A stretch of 64,000 bases of DNA from Rhodocytophaga rosea (GCF_010119975.1 NZ_CP048222.1:1943501-2007500), one strand, 5' to 3'; counted from the stretch's first letter, positions 25,391-35,206 are shown. The notes: generated from the sequence alone by a model not told the origin. Translations and numbers: made by a program.

Positions 25391-25420
25391 AAAGCCAGCT
25401 ACTTACCTGTAACTGGCTTT
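25391..25420 (+). terminator. weak terminator-like hairpin after map
   Basis: Arms AAAGCCAG (25391-25398) and CTGGCTTT (25413-25420). The T-tract is short and broken, so efficiency is uncertain. Confidence 0.45.
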
Positions 25421-25501
25421 CTGGTTATTTCTTCGATTGTTAAAATAATAAATGCAAATAATCAATTTTCAAATGTTGTAATCTGCTATATCTTTAATCT
25501 A

Positions 25502-26059
25502 TCAGAATAATTTCTCTTGTGGCGGCTTCACACCTTTCATACGCAGATACAAAGTAGCCTGTCCGCGGTGGTGAGTCTGGTGTTCAAAAGCTTTATGAAA
25601 GGCTAATTCTTTAGTAGTATCCATATTAAACAACTTTATTTTATCTCCCATACTGGCATCAGCCGTTCCTTCCAAGGCGCTCACCACAAAATCATAACTT
25701 TCTAATACCAGTTTTGAAAGTGCAGCTTTAGTTTTGTATTCCTCCATCGTTTCCAGTTTCTTACCAGCATATGGATTGGCTTTTCCGGAAGCAGCTGAAG
25801 CGAAAGCAAAATTAGCACCCGCCAGATGGATCATCTGCTCAGCAAAACTGCGAACCTCTGGATTGGGCTTGTAATTTACGCCATCTTCCGGCATAGCATC
25901 CAGGTATTCTTTGGTAAATTCTTTGGCCCGTTTCCAGTCGGCCACCATCTGGGTCTTGGAAATTGGATTGGGGTGAGCTAAAAGTAAAACCGGATATCCG
26001 TTAAATGCTACAAAACTGAATAGCAAAGCAAGCGTTTTAAGCAATAAGTGTGTTTTCAT
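25502..26059 (-). CDS. exported DinB-like metal-binding protein
   Basis: 185 residues. An N-terminal signal peptide of about 30 residues (LLLKTLALLFSFVAF) precedes a DinB/YfiT four-helix bundle. The three metal-ligand histidines are recognisable: QMIHLAGAN in helix 2 and AFEHQTHHRGQ in helix 4, the latter with the HxxxHRGQ signature. Most DinB proteins are cytoplasmic thiol transferases or uncharacterised; a secreted form with intact ligands is typical of some Bacteroidota. Monocistronic. Confidence 0.85.
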   Translation of the reverse strand: MKTHLLLKTLALLFSFVAFNGYPVLLLAHPNPISKTQMVADWKRAKEFTKEYLDAMPEDGVNYKPNPEVRSFAEQMIHLAGANFAFASAASGKANPYAGKKLETMEEYKTKAALSKLVLESYDFVVSALEGTADASMGDKIKLFNMDTTKELAFHKAFEHQTHHRGQATLYLRMKGVKPPQEKLF

Positions 26060-26139
26060 AAGAATTGGTTAATTGGGTTTGTAGCTTGTAAATTACAGTT
26101 TATTTAGTAAAATCAATATAAATTAAATGAATTAATCCT

Positions 26140-26943
26140 TTACTTCTTCCGGTGAATAATTGCCTGCAATTGCTGGTGTAGTACAGGAGAAGCAGCACAA
26201 AATGTAAAGTTTTGTTCGCTGCGGCTGAGCGGCTGCGAATAGTCTATTTTTTCTCCATAAAACCCGGTATACTTTCCTCCGGCTTCTTCTATCAAAATAT
26301 GTGGGGCTACATTATCCCATATTTTACTCGTCCGGTTGAGTACGGCTGCATATCTGCCTCTGGCCAGCATGGCGAGGTCAAATACACTATTGCTGGAGCG
26401 TAAATTCCGGATATTCAATACAATTTCTGCCAGCAGGTGGCATTCCTCATAGGTAAACTGCGGATTTTCCTGGTGACCATCTATTCCATAAGCAACCAGT
26501 CCGGAAATAAGTTTGGTTTGTGTACTCACAGTAATTTTTTCGCCATTGCAAAAAGCGCCTTTGCCTTTTTCTGCCAGATACACTTCATTAAAAGCAGGCA
26601 GCACAATGCCACCTGCCATGGGTATATCGTTTTCCAGTAAGCCGATCATAATGCCATAGGTAGGAATACCGGCAGCAAAATTACTGGTTCCATCTATCGG
26701 ATCTACTACCCAGGTAAAGGCAGAACCTTTATCTATCACGCCTGCTTCTTCATCAATAATATTATGGTCAGGATATTGTTTTTCTATTTCATTAATTATA
26801 AGACGGCCAATTTCAAGGTCCGTCTGGGTAAGCACCTGATTCGAATCACCAGATTTGATAGTGCCTGACACTTTGCCAAAATTCTTACTGGCTATATCAG
26901 CAACTAATTGCAGGGTTTGAGAAAGGAATGGTTGAAAAAGCAT
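26140..26943 (-). CDS. inositol monophosphatase family protein
   Basis: About 267 residues from the ATG at 26943; a longer start at 26991 would overlap the preceding gene by 29 bases and adds no domain sequence. The lithium-sensitive phosphatase motifs are present: IIDEEAG (metal Glu), WVVDPIDGTSNF (Asp-Pro-Ile-Asp-Gly-Thr) and WDNVAPHILIEEAGG. Members hydrolyse inositol phosphate, 3'-phosphoadenosine phosphate (CysQ) or fructose-1,6-bisphosphate; the substrate cannot be fixed here. Starts 19 bases after the oxidoreductase stop, so both are likely in one operon. Confidence 0.9.
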   Translation of the reverse strand: MLFQPFLSQTLQLVADIASKNFGKVSGTIKSGDSNQVLTQTDLEIGRLIINEIEKQYPDHNIIDEEAGVIDKGSAFTWVVDPIDGTSNFAAGIPTYGIMIGLLENDIPMAGGIVLPAFNEVYLAEKGKGAFCNGEKITVSTQTKLISGLVAYGIDGHQENPQFTYEECHLLAEIVLNIRNLRSSNSVFDLAMLARGRYAAVLNRTSKIWDNVAPHILIEEAGGKYTGFYGEKIDYSQPLSRSEQNFTFCAASPVLHQQLQAIIHRKK

Positions 26944-26962
26944 GTATTGAATACTTTGAAGA

Positions 26963-28261
26963 TTATACCCTCGGATATTCCCAGGGTCCACGGTAGTCCC
27001 GGCTTAATAATTTGCTGGCTTCCGCGTCATTAAGGATCAATTCTTTTTCTCCATCCCATTTAATACTTCTGCCCGTTTTCAAACTGATCATGCCCAGCAA
27101 ACTCATATTAGTAGACCGGTGGCCGATTTCTATATCACAAACCGGCAAGCTATTGCTTTTTATAGATTGCAGGAAATTTGCCCACAATGCACTAATATTC
27201 TGGTCATCGGGTTTATCGAGTTTAGGGTCTTCGTGCAGAACCCGTTTTTTACTATCAGTGGGGTAAAATGTCCAGCCTTGTTGCCAGCCCATGTGGAAAG
27301 TACCTTCTGTTCCATAGAAATAACAACCCACATTTTCGCCTTTTTCCGCATTATTGGCTGCAAACTGGCGGTGTTCCCACACAGCTGTAAAATCCTCAAA
27401 TTCATAGCTTACTACCTGGTGATCCGGAGCCGTTGTATTATCTTTTTTAATAGCTCTTCCTCCGGTGGAGAAAACCGTTTTCGGATACTTTTCTTCTGTC
27501 CACCACAGAATCTGGTCCATCCAATGAATGCCCCAGTCTCCTAAGGTACCATTGGCATAATCCAGGTACTGTCGGAAGCCTCTGGGATGCATCGTTTTGT
27601 TATAGGGCGTTAAGGGAGCTGGTCCGCACCACATATCCCAGTCCATTCCTTTTGGCGGTTCTTCATCCGGCACCATCTGTCCAGGGCCACCTCCATAGTG
27701 TACAAATGCCCGTACCATCCCAATCTTTCCGGCCTTTCCGGATTTAAGAAACTCCATCCCAGACTTATTGTGCGGAGAAACCCGGCGGTGCGTACCCACC
27801 TGAACAATCCGATTATTGTCCCTGGCTGCTTTCACCATAGCCCTGCCTTCTTGTATGGTATGGCCAATTGGTTTTTCTACATATACATGTGCTCCTTGCT
27901 GTACAGCCATAATGGTAATGAGTGGATGCCAGTGGTCGGGCGTACCCACAATTACAATTTCAGGTTTTTCTTTAGTGAGCATCTCCCTGAAATCTTTATA
28001 TGGTTTGGGTTTATCCCCACTCAGTTTTTCTACTTCTGCCATAGCTGGCAATAGTTGATTCTGGTCTACATCGCACATAGCTACTACCTTAGATTCGCCT
28101 GCAGCAATGGCACTGCGTAGTATATTCATTCCCCACCAGCCAGAACCTACCAGGGCTGTTTTGTATTTTTTGGTTTTCTGAAAATTTAAGGCAGGCATTA
28201 AAGGCAAAGCAGAATACGCTGAGCTGGCAGCAGATATTTTTATAAAGTCTCTCCGGTTCAT
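26963..28261 (-). CDS. Gfo/Idh/MocA family oxidoreductase, Tat-exported
   Basis: 432 residues. The N-terminus MNRRDFIKISAASSAYSALP is a twin-arginine signal (RRDFIK), so the folded enzyme with its NAD(P) is probably periplasmic. The Rossmann domain has ALVGSGWWGMNILR, the strand-end ACDVD-like MCDVDQN, and the EKPIGHT motif. Substrate-side motifs include GDWGIHWMDQILWW and WCGPAP. Many Bacteroidota encode dozens of Tat-type members that oxidise sugars or polyols, some in 3-keto-glycoside pathways. No partner hydrolase is adjacent; the downstream gene encodes a phosphatase. Confidence 0.92.
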   Translation of the reverse strand: MNRRDFIKISAASSAYSALPLMPALNFQKTKKYKTALVGSGWWGMNILRSAIAAGESKVVAMCDVDQNQLLPAMAEVEKLSGDKPKPYKDFREMLTKEKPEIVIVGTPDHWHPLITIMAVQQGAHVYVEKPIGHTIQEGRAMVKAARDNNRIVQVGTHRRVSPHNKSGMEFLKSGKAGKIGMVRAFVHYGGGPGQMVPDEEPPKGMDWDMWCGPAPLTPYNKTMHPRGFRQYLDYANGTLGDWGIHWMDQILWWTEEKYPKTVFSTGGRAIKKDNTTAPDHQVVSYEFEDFTAVWEHRQFAANNAEKGENVGCYFYGTEGTFHMGWQQGWTFYPTDSKKRVLHEDPKLDKPDDQNISALWANFLQSIKSNSLPVCDIEIGHRSTNMSLLGMISLKTGRSIKWDGEKELILNDAEASKLLSRDYRGPWEYPRV

Positions 28262-28448
28262 AGTTAAAAAGGTGGAATGTTCGGGCTTGAAAAATAAATA
28301 TTATTTCTTTAAAAGGATATAATTTCTCTAGAAAATACTTTCAATTTTGATTGATGGTTGTTCGTTATTGGTTATTGGCATGGCTCTATAAACATGGGCA
28401 GCATATTACATAAAATCTGGTTAGATATATTAAACATAATTTAAAGCA

Positions 28449-28474
28449 CAAAAAAAGGGCGTTGAAGCCCTTCT
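28449..28474 (-). terminator. rho-independent terminator of the rny operon
   Basis: Stem AAGGGC (28455-28460) / GCCCTT (28467-28472), giving a T7 tract on the minus strand, 22 bases past the rny stop. Confidence 0.85.
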
Positions 28475-28495
28475 TCTATATGGTAAATATCTTTG

Positions 28496-30082
28496 TTACT
28501 TAGCATAACTTACCGCCCGCATTTCACGGATAACGGTAACTTTGATCTGGCCGGGGTATTGCATGTCCTTCTCAATTTTCTGGGAAATATCATAGGAGAG
28601 CAAATTGGCTTTTTCGTCGGTTACGTTTTCGGCATCTACCATTACCCGCAATTCACGGCCAGCCTGAATAGCATAGCACTTGGTTACGCCCTGAAACGCT
28701 ACAGCCAGTTCTTCCAGTTCTTTCAACCGTTTGATGTATGATTCCATTACCTCCCGGCGGGCACCTGGCCTTGAACCGGAGATGGCATCACAGGTTTGGA
28801 TAATGGGTGAAATAATGGAAGTCATTTCAATTTCATCGTGGTGAGCGCCAATGGCATTACACACTTCTGGGTGTTCCTTGTATTTTTTGGCGAGTTCCAT
28901 GCCCAGAATAGCGTGTGGCAATTCTGGTTCTTCCGGCCATACTTTGCCAATGTCGTGCAGCAATCCGGCACGTTTGGCCATCTTTGCATTCAAGCCTAAT
29001 TCAGATGCCATCGTAGCACATAATTTTGCTACTTCCCGGGAGTGCTGCAACAGGTTTTGCCCATAAGAAGACCGGAAACGCATACGGCCTACCAGTTTAA
29101 TTAACTCCGGATGCAGGCCATGTATACCCAGGTCAATCACGGTACGTTCACCCATTTCAACAATTTCATCCTCGATGTTTTTCTGGGTTTTGGCTACTAC
29201 CTCTTCGATACGTGCCGGGTGAATACGTCCATCCTGTACCAGGCGGTGCAACGACAAGCGGGCCACTTCCCGGCGTACCGGATCAAAACCGGAAATAATA
29301 ATGGCTTCAGGAGTATCGTCTACAATAATTTCAACACCGGTTGCAGCTTCCAAGGCACGTATATTCCGGCCTTCCCGTCCGATGATTTTACCTTTTATAT
29401 CGTCGCTTTCTATGTTAAAAATTGATACGCAGTTCTCAATCGCATGCTCAGTAGCCGTGCGCTGAATGGTTTCGATTACTACTTTTTTGGCTTCTTTGGT
29501 AGCAGTAAGTTTAGCTTCTTCTACGATGTTTTTGATATAAGAAGAAGCACGGGTTTGGGCTTCATCTTTCAGGGCTTCTACCAGTTGATCACGGGCTTCG
29601 TCGGCGGTAAGATTGGCTATTTTCTCTAATTTGGCTACCTGTGAAGTACGTAATTTTTCGGCTTCGTCCCGTTTCTTCCCGGCTATATCCATTTGCTCGG
29701 TCAGGTTTTCTTTTAGGCTATCTAATTCGGCTTCCCGGCGTTTGTTCTGCTCAAGCATTTTGGCGATGTTCTGCTCTTTCTGAACCAGACTTTGTTCCCG
29801 CTGCTTGAGTTTATTTTCGTTGGTAATAATGATCTGCTTCTTCTTATTGGATTCTTCCTCAAACTCAGCTTTTAGTTTTAAAAATTTCTCTTTGGCTTCC
29901 AGAATGCGGTCTTTCTTGATATTTTCGGCACTGAGTTCAGCTTCCTTCACAATTTGTCTGGCTTTCTCGCGGGCTTCTTCTTCTTTCTTTTTGAATACTC
30001 TCCGCAACAGTATTCTTCCAATCAGTACTCCTGCCCCTAAGGCGAAGATACTGGTTATTAACGTGTACGCTAAGTCTGGCAT
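28496..30082 (-). CDS. rny: ribonuclease Y
   Basis: 528 residues. One N-terminal membrane helix ([19 protein letters not shown]), then a long charged coiled coil (about 30-200), a KH domain ([21 protein letters not shown]) and an HD domain with HSREVAKL and the catalytic HDIGK. This is the full RNase Y architecture and length. It is an endoribonuclease that begins mRNA decay at the membrane. It is the last gene of a three-gene minus-strand unit with zapA and a coiled-coil gene, closed by a terminator. Confidence 0.96.
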   Translation of the reverse strand: MPDLAYTLITSIFALGAGVLIGRILLRRVFKKKEEEAREKARQIVKEAELSAENIKKDRILEAKEKFLKLKAEFEEESNKKKQIIITNENKLKQREQSLVQKEQNIAKMLEQNKRREAELDSLKENLTEQMDIAGKKRDEAEKLRTSQVAKLEKIANLTADEARDQLVEALKDEAQTRASSYIKNIVEEAKLTATKEAKKVVIETIQRTATEHAIENCVSIFNIESDDIKGKIIGREGRNIRALEAATGVEIIVDDTPEAIIISGFDPVRREVARLSLHRLVQDGRIHPARIEEVVAKTQKNIEDEIVEMGERTVIDLGIHGLHPELIKLVGRMRFRSSYGQNLLQHSREVAKLCATMASELGLNAKMAKRAGLLHDIGKVWPEEPELPHAILGMELAKKYKEHPEVCNAIGAHHDEIEMTSIISPIIQTCDAISGSRPGARREVMESYIKRLKELEELAVAFQGVTKCYAIQAGRELRVMVDAENVTDEKANLLSYDISQKIEKDMQYPGQIKVTVIREMRAVSYAK

Positions 30083-30234
30083 ATCTTTTTGTAGTTAAAA
30101 AGTAAAATATATGTACAAAAAGCAGAGCCTTAGAAACTATAGCTTCATAAAGGTAGGGAGGATACGAAAAGAAGAAATCTAATCAAATAAATACATCTTA
30201 ATCATACAAATCTTTGTGCCTCAGCCAGATGCAA

Positions 30235-30519
30235 TCAAAGCGCAGAAGTAATCAGATTGTCCAGACGTTCAATTTTATCTGAAACTGCGGAAGTGAAACC
30301 CGAGGTTTCTTCTTCCGACCGGATTTTCTCTACCATACATTCTATGGCAACCATGGCCAGTAGATCCTGTTTATCATCAATACCAAATTGTGTCTTATAC
30401 AATCTGAGCTTATCGTTAATTGCTTTTCCGGCATTACGCAGCCTTTCTTCCTCAGCAGCCGGTGCTTTAATTGGGTATTCCCGATCAGCTATTTTTATTT
30501 TTAATGAAAGACTACTCAT
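30235..30519 (-). CDS. zapA: cell division protein ZapA
   Basis: 94 residues, typical of ZapA. It begins with the SLKIKIADREYPIKAPAAEE strand-turn block and continues with one long helix (RLRNAGKAINDKLRLYKTQFG, LLAMVAIECMVEKI). ZapA forms tetramers that bundle FtsZ filaments at midcell. It starts 7 bases after the coiled-coil gene, and rny begins 152 bases further, an order I know from other Bacteroidota. Confidence 0.92.
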   Translation of the reverse strand: MSSLSLKIKIADREYPIKAPAAEEERLRNAGKAINDKLRLYKTQFGIDDKQDLLAMVAIECMVEKIRSEEETSGFTSAVSDKIERLDNLITSAL

Positions 30520-30526
30520 TACCAGT

Positions 30527-30862
30527 TTATATGTGTTGACTCAGATGAGCGATGCATTTATTTAGTTCTTGTATATATTCGTCTATTCTTGCCTTTATAT
30601 CTGTAGTTTCGTTGGAATCTGCAGTTATTGAATCTACAAGTTTAATCATTTTATGATTAAATTGAAAATTATTTTGATTACTCTCCTGCTTTTTGGCCAG
30701 CGTTTTCATTTCAGCCGCCTGTTTTTTCACAGTTAGTTTTAATTCCTCATTTTCCTGGGTTGCCTGCTTGAGTTCTGCCTTTAAGGTATCGCAGATATCT
30801 ATCAACTGCAGGGTTTTTTTCTCCAGGGTTTCAAATCTGGCTTGTAGATCTTCTTTTTTCAT
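30527..30862 (-). CDS. coiled-coil protein cotranscribed with zapA
   Basis: 111 residues with nearly continuous heptads from about 3 to 62 (LQARFETLEKKTLQLIDICDTLK, ENEELKLTVKKQAAEM). A short second helix follows at the C-terminus. It resembles the small helical proteins encoded just before zapA in Bacteroidota and could be a ZapB-like partner in the division ring. That role is inferred from position and structure only. Gap to zapA is 7 bases. Confidence 0.85.
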   Translation of the reverse strand: MKKEDLQARFETLEKKTLQLIDICDTLKAELKQATQENEELKLTVKKQAAEMKTLAKKQESNQNNFQFNHKMIKLVDSITADSNETTDIKARIDEYIQELNKCIAHLSQHI

Positions 30863-31033
30863 AACAGGCGATTGTTAAGTAGGATTACAAATTAAAATAT
30901 TAAAAATTTGAATAGTATTTATTAGTATTCAAACCTTTACCATCATCAGTTTATAATCTGGTTCTGATGATTTACTTATGAGTAAATTTTATTCCTACAG
31001 GCAACTCGTATTTTAGATCCGGCTTCTGTTCAA

Positions 31034-31969
31034 TTATTTATTACGAAGGCTTTCCTCTACCTGTGCTGGCCGGTTGGCTTCAATATATATACGTTTTACT
31101 TCCGGATATTTTGTCCGGATGATTTTTTCAATGCGATTGGTGGCTTGCTCAATATCAGCAGTAGACATATTTTGCCGGAACTGTACATTGAGCACCAGTA
31201 AAATTTCCTGCGGGCCAAAGTGCATGGAAAGAGGCACTTTAAAACTTTCTACCGAAGGTTCGCTTTGTACCAGTTTACTGATCTGACTAATCAGCCTGCT
31301 ATCAGCTGCCTCTCCGATGAGTAAGCCTTTGCTTTCGTTCACCAGCATGACGGCAATTATTACCAGCACCAGACCAATCAGAATTGAAGCCACACCATCA
31401 ATAAAAGGATTTTCCAGCGTATGTCCCAGAAAAACGCCAATAAAAGCAATCATCAGCCCGAATATGGCTCCTGCATTTTCGTACAACACCGCAAATACGG
31501 CCGGATCTTTACTGGCTTTAATGGCCTGCCAGTAACTTTGCTCTCCCCGTTCCACAGCAATTTGTTTGAGAATAATATAGGAAGACATGCCTTCAAAAAA
31601 CAGGGCAAACCCAAGCGTAATATAATTCCAGAAGGGATCTGTGATAGGTTCCGGGTGCTGCAGGTGAATCAGTCCCTCATAGACCGACATACCCCCGCCA
31701 ATTGCAAAAATAAGTACAGCTACAATCAGCGACCAGAAATAATATTCTTTCCCATGCCCAAAAGGATGTTGTTCGTCGGCAGGCTTAAGGCTTCGTTTCA
31801 GCCCCAGTAATAACAGCAGTCCGTTTCCAGTGTCTACCACTGAGTGGATGCCTTCAGATAGCATAGCCGAACTACCTGTAAAAGCTGCTGCAATAAATTT
31901 GGTGATAGCAATAGCTACATTAGCCGCTACTGCGCCATAAATACCTGCTTTAGAAGAACCTCCTGCCAT
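31034..31969 (-). CDS. cation diffusion facilitator family transporter
   Basis: 311 residues. Six membrane helices, with the first carrying the signature SSAMLSEGIHSVVDTGNG (H and D of the transport site in helix 2) and FGHGKEYYFWSL after it. The C-terminal cytoplasmic domain from about residue 215 has the ferredoxin-like fold, without a histidine-rich loop. CDF proteins export Zn2+, Fe2+, Mn2+ or Co2+ in exchange for protons. HxxxD in helix 2 is the FieF/manganese-iron or zinc branch; specificity is not resolvable. Monocistronic. Confidence 0.92.
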   Translation of the reverse strand: MAGGSSKAGIYGAVAANVAIAITKFIAAAFTGSSAMLSEGIHSVVDTGNGLLLLLGLKRSLKPADEQHPFGHGKEYYFWSLIVAVLIFAIGGGMSVYEGLIHLQHPEPITDPFWNYITLGFALFFEGMSSYIILKQIAVERGEQSYWQAIKASKDPAVFAVLYENAGAIFGLMIAFIGVFLGHTLENPFIDGVASILIGLVLVIIAVMLVNESKGLLIGEAADSRLISQISKLVQSEPSVESFKVPLSMHFGPQEILLVLNVQFRQNMSTADIEQATNRIEKIIRTKYPEVKRIYIEANRPAQVEESLRNK

Positions 31970-32233
31970 TATAAATTGAGTCTTTGATGGTTTGTATATG
32001 TTTTTTAGTGTTGAAACACATATATGTGCAAATGATACAAGCTCTATACTTAACCCTGCCCATATGTCTACTCTGGCAAATATAATTTATGTACCTTAAT
32101 AAAATATACCTTCCTGTAATTTAAACTAGCCGGGTAGTTGCACATGCCAGCCTCAAATTAGCATAAAAATACATGTTCATCTTAGTGTTTCGAATTACTC
32201 TTCGTAACCTTGTGGTGCATTTATTTAATTTGT

Positions 32234-33154
32234 ATGAGAATTGCCGTTTCAATCCTGGTCATTTTCTTTATTGAGGCTCTGTTTTTACCTGTTTGCAGCT
32301 TTAGCCAGAATTATTTTATACGCACTACGCATGCAAACGAATTACAGGAATTTCTGCGCCGTACGCCTGACCGTATTCCGCTTGTATCTGCACATCGGGG
32401 CGGACCTGCTCCTGGTTTTCCTGAAAACTGCCTGGCTACTTTCGACCATACACTACAAAATACATATGCCTTAATCGAATGTGATGTGCAGCTCAGCAAA
32501 GACAGTATGCTGGTGATGATGCATGATGATAAGCTGGAACGTACCAGCAATGGAACCAGCAAAGTAGCAGATAAAACCTGGCAGGAATTACAGAAATTGA
32601 AGTTAAAAGACAATAACGGAACGCTTACCCCTTATTCTATTCCAACCTTAGCGCAGGTACTTCAATGGGCGAAAGGCAAAACGATTCTTACCGTAGATGT
32701 AAAACGGGGCGTACCTCCACAGAAAATTGTACAAGCTATACAACAGGAAAAGGCGGAGGGATACTCTGTCATTATTACCTACTCCATGGAAGCTGTCCGG
32801 CAATATCATCAACTGGATTCCAGCCTGGTGATTTCTGTAACCTGTAGAAATATAGAAGAACTAAACCGGCTCAAGGCATCTGGTATTCCTCCTAAAAATG
32901 TAGTAGCCTTTGTAGGAATTACTGAACCAGAACCAGCTTTATATGAAGCTCTGCATCAGAAAGGTATTTCTTGTATTCTGGGCACTATTGGCAACCTGGA
33001 CCGCAGTGCAGAAGCCCGGCAAACGAATGTATATGCAAACCTTGTTAAAAACGGAGCAGATATTCTTGCTACAGACAAACCTATTGAGGCATCAGCTTCT
33101 ATTGAGGAACTCATTCTCAAGAAAAGCTCTAAACGGAAGTTTTTCAAGAAGTAA
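32234..33154 (+). CDS. glycerophosphodiester phosphodiesterase, exported
   Basis: 306 residues from ATG 32234; an in-frame TTG eight codons earlier would spoil the signal peptide. Signal sequence MRIAVSILVIFFIEALFLPV. GDPD TIM-barrel motifs: SAHRGGPAPGFPENCLATF (HRG and E metal ligand), IECDVQLSKD and MMHDDKLERTSNG. The C-terminal block GADILATDKP is also typical. Hydrolyses glycerophosphodiesters to glycerol-3-phosphate and an alcohol in the periplasm. A degenerate barrel C-terminus ends in a lysine-rich tail. Confidence 0.92.
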   Translation: MRIAVSILVIFFIEALFLPVCSFSQNYFIRTTHANELQEFLRRTPDRIPLVSAHRGGPAPGFPENCLATFDHTLQNTYALIECDVQLSKDSMLVMMHDDKLERTSNGTSKVADKTWQELQKLKLKDNNGTLTPYSIPTLAQVLQWAKGKTILTVDVKRGVPPQKIVQAIQQEKAEGYSVIITYSMEAVRQYHQLDSSLVISVTCRNIEELNRLKASGIPPKNVVAFVGITEPEPALYEALHQKGISCILGTIGNLDRSAEARQTNVYANLVKNGADILATDKPIEASASIEELILKKSSKRKFFKK

Positions 33155-33287
33155 GTAGTAAAGTTTATAAGTATAAGTTTCAGCAGGAGTTGATTATATG
33201 GAGCAACCATTTAGCCATTTTCCTGTATACAATCCAAAAAGTATAAATGTGTCAATAGAAATTGCGGCGTTATGTAGGCCATTTTAG

Positions 33288-33749
33288 CTAGTCAAATTTA
33301 AGGTGCGCTGTATTATCATTATAACTTATTACCAGGCCAACTTTAAGAGATTTTTTCAGTTCAGCTTCTACATAGGGAACCCAATCAGGCATTTTTTTAA
33401 CCATTTCTATTAGCTTTTGATCCATCTTTGCAAAGTTTGGGGAGTCAGTTACCAATTCAATATTTTGTACCTTTCCATTTTCATCCAAAACAAAACTTAC
33501 CCGGCTCTCATAGTTAGCAAAGCCTATGATAGGTTCTCCAAGTTCCTTTTCTGCTTGCTTTAAATTAGTATAAAAATAATTATTTAAGGCGTTTTCACCA
33601 CCCGGAAATACAGGCAGAATTTTATTATCAGGTACTTTTGCCTCTTTAAATAATGGTAGCCATACTACTAATCTATTATTGGGTTGCCCATACGATAGAG
33701 AGAAAGAAAGCAGAATAATACTAAAACCAAAAATCAAGTTCGTTTTCAT
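33288..33749 (-). CDS. exported TonB C-terminal-like domain protein
   Basis: About 153 residues from the ATG at 33749. A signal peptide MKTNLIFGFSIILLSFSLSYG is followed by LPVFPGGENALNNYFYTNLK, the sequence that introduces TonB C-terminal domains in Bacteroidota (FPGG-E-AL--YI). Then come GFANYESRVSFVLDENGKVQNIELV and a final strand. There is no membrane anchor or proline-rich region, so it is not a complete TonB energy transducer; it may bind TonB-dependent receptors or be a relic. Monocistronic. Confidence 0.78.
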   Translation of the reverse strand: MKTNLIFGFSIILLSFSLSYGQPNNRLVVWLPLFKEAKVPDNKILPVFPGGENALNNYFYTNLKQAEKELGEPIIGFANYESRVSFVLDENGKVQNIELVTDSPNFAKMDQKLIEMVKKMPDWVPYVEAELKKSLKVGLVISYNDNTAHLKFD

Positions 33750-33950
33750 AGCAGACATTAGGATTAGATGATTGATTTAATACGTAAATTGCTGAGGGTA
33801 AAAGCATTCTGTGGTAAATTATTAACGCTTTCCTATTAGCTTTATTTCTTTTCATACAGACTTAAAATAGCCAAACTAGTTTGTTATTTAGCCCTTCTCT
33901 TTCCAGAATTTCTTTCCACATAATACCTGATGGCAATTTTGAGATTAAAG

Positions 33951-33990
33951 AAAATAGCCTGTTAACATTTTATAGTCAACAGGCTATTTT
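33951..33990. terminator. terminator hairpin after the S1/P1-like nuclease gene
   Basis: Perfect 13-bp arms AAAATAGCCTGTT (33951-33963) and AACAGGCTATTTT (33978-33990), loop 14 bases. It lies 31 bases past the stop at 34022. Confidence 0.85.
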
Positions 33991-34021
33991 TTGCTAAATA
34001 GTATATTCTCAATACTTATTT

Positions 34022-35128
34022 CTACTCGAATAAAGCATTACTTTCTGAGAAAGTATTTTTCCTCCTGCGAACAGACATTAGAATGCTTGGTATTCCCTCA
34101 TCGCCAATTATATGTATATGTTCGCAAGAGGTGATTCCAGTTGAAGGGAGTTGAAACAAACCAGACTCATGCGGACGAGAAGGAACATGCCGTTTTTCCC
34201 ACTGCTGTTTTTCTTCTTCCAGTTTCTGTTTTTCCTGTTCAGTAAAATCGAATTTCGTTAGTTCAACCAGATCTGGCTGGCCTGCATCCACCCAGGCCGT
34301 GTACCAGAAATCACTTACCATTTTGATAGAAGCTTTCATACGCCGTTCTACCTGTCCGGCCAGCATCCGGTGATAAGCTTTGGAAAAAGCCTGTGAATAT
34401 ACCCGGACAGTGATATTGCCCCGCTGCTCGAAACTGTATTTTTTATCTTCGGCAAACTGTTTGGTGAGTTCTTTTTCAAAACGCAATACAGAATCTAGAG
34501 CCATATGCGAGCCAGCTACAGACTGCCAGGCTGTTTCCTGGGTGTCTGTGAGGTAAGTAGCGGTGCCTGAGAAAAAATCATAGTTGGCAGCAAAAAGCTC
34601 CGGCAACCGGGATTCCCACAAGCCATGAATGCCATGCTGCCCGGTAAGTTGTCCGTTATAATTTTCAGTAGTATGCAGCGGTACGTGTGCATCGCCGATA
34701 TAATGGCCTAAGTCTGCTGAAATACGCAGGATACGGTTTACATCTTTTTGTTTAAATGCTTCGGTTAACTGGTACTTCATAAAGTTGATATGCCAGGGTA
34801 CGATGCCATAAGTTTGCAGGGTATCTTCCGTATATTTTGCTACGGCTTCTTTCCAGTGGTGAGGCAGTTTATACAAAGCACTATCGCCATATACATCCAT
34901 ATCAATGTAATGCCTGGGTGCTTCTCCATCTACAGCATAGCGGCGTTTATCCGGATTTACGGCATTTTCAGTCAGGTACAAAATATAGTGCTTGTAGAAA
35001 ACAATCATTTCTGGAGGTAATCCAAACACGGCCAGCCGGTTGATGCGCTGATGGGCATAAAATCCCCATCCATAACTTTGTATAGCTATGCTCATACACA
35101 GCAGAAAGGCAAAAATATACTTGGTCAT
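34022..35128 (-). CDS. S1/P1-nuclease / zinc-dependent phospholipase C-like protein
   Basis: About 368 residues from the ATG at 35128. Signal peptide YIFAFLLCMSIAIQSYG is followed directly by WGFYAHQRINRLAV, where the N-terminal Trp and His match the mature W1-H of S1/P1 nucleases and phospholipase C. Further zinc ligands lie in RHYIDMD, DLGHYIGDAHVPLHTTENYNG and GIHGLWESRLPE. The family uses three zinc ions to cleave phosphodiesters. The C-terminal 70 residues are charged and outside the domain. The substrate (nucleic acid or lipid) is unresolved. Confidence 0.82.
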   Translation of the reverse strand: MTKYIFAFLLCMSIAIQSYGWGFYAHQRINRLAVFGLPPEMIVFYKHYILYLTENAVNPDKRRYAVDGEAPRHYIDMDVYGDSALYKLPHHWKEAVAKYTEDTLQTYGIVPWHINFMKYQLTEAFKQKDVNRILRISADLGHYIGDAHVPLHTTENYNGQLTGQHGIHGLWESRLPELFAANYDFFSGTATYLTDTQETAWQSVAGSHMALDSVLRFEKELTKQFAEDKKYSFEQRGNITVRVYSQAFSKAYHRMLAGQVERRMKASIKMVSDFWYTAWVDAGQPDLVELTKFDFTEQEKQKLEEEKQQWEKRHVPSRPHESGLFQLPSTGITSCEHIHIIGDEGIPSILMSVRRRKNTFSESNALFE

Positions 35129-35175
35129 TTTCAAACAGATGATGCAAGCAAGCTATCTAAATTTTATTCACTTAT

Positions 35176-35206
35176 TTTGTAATTATTATTATTTAGCTTA
35201 CATTTG
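35176..35206 (+). promoter_or_regulatory. consensus Bacteroidota promoter of rpsT
   Basis: TTTG at 35176-35179, a 19-base spacer and TACATTTG at 35199-35206, an exact match to TAnnTTTG. The rpsT ATG follows 46 bases later. Confidence 0.85.
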
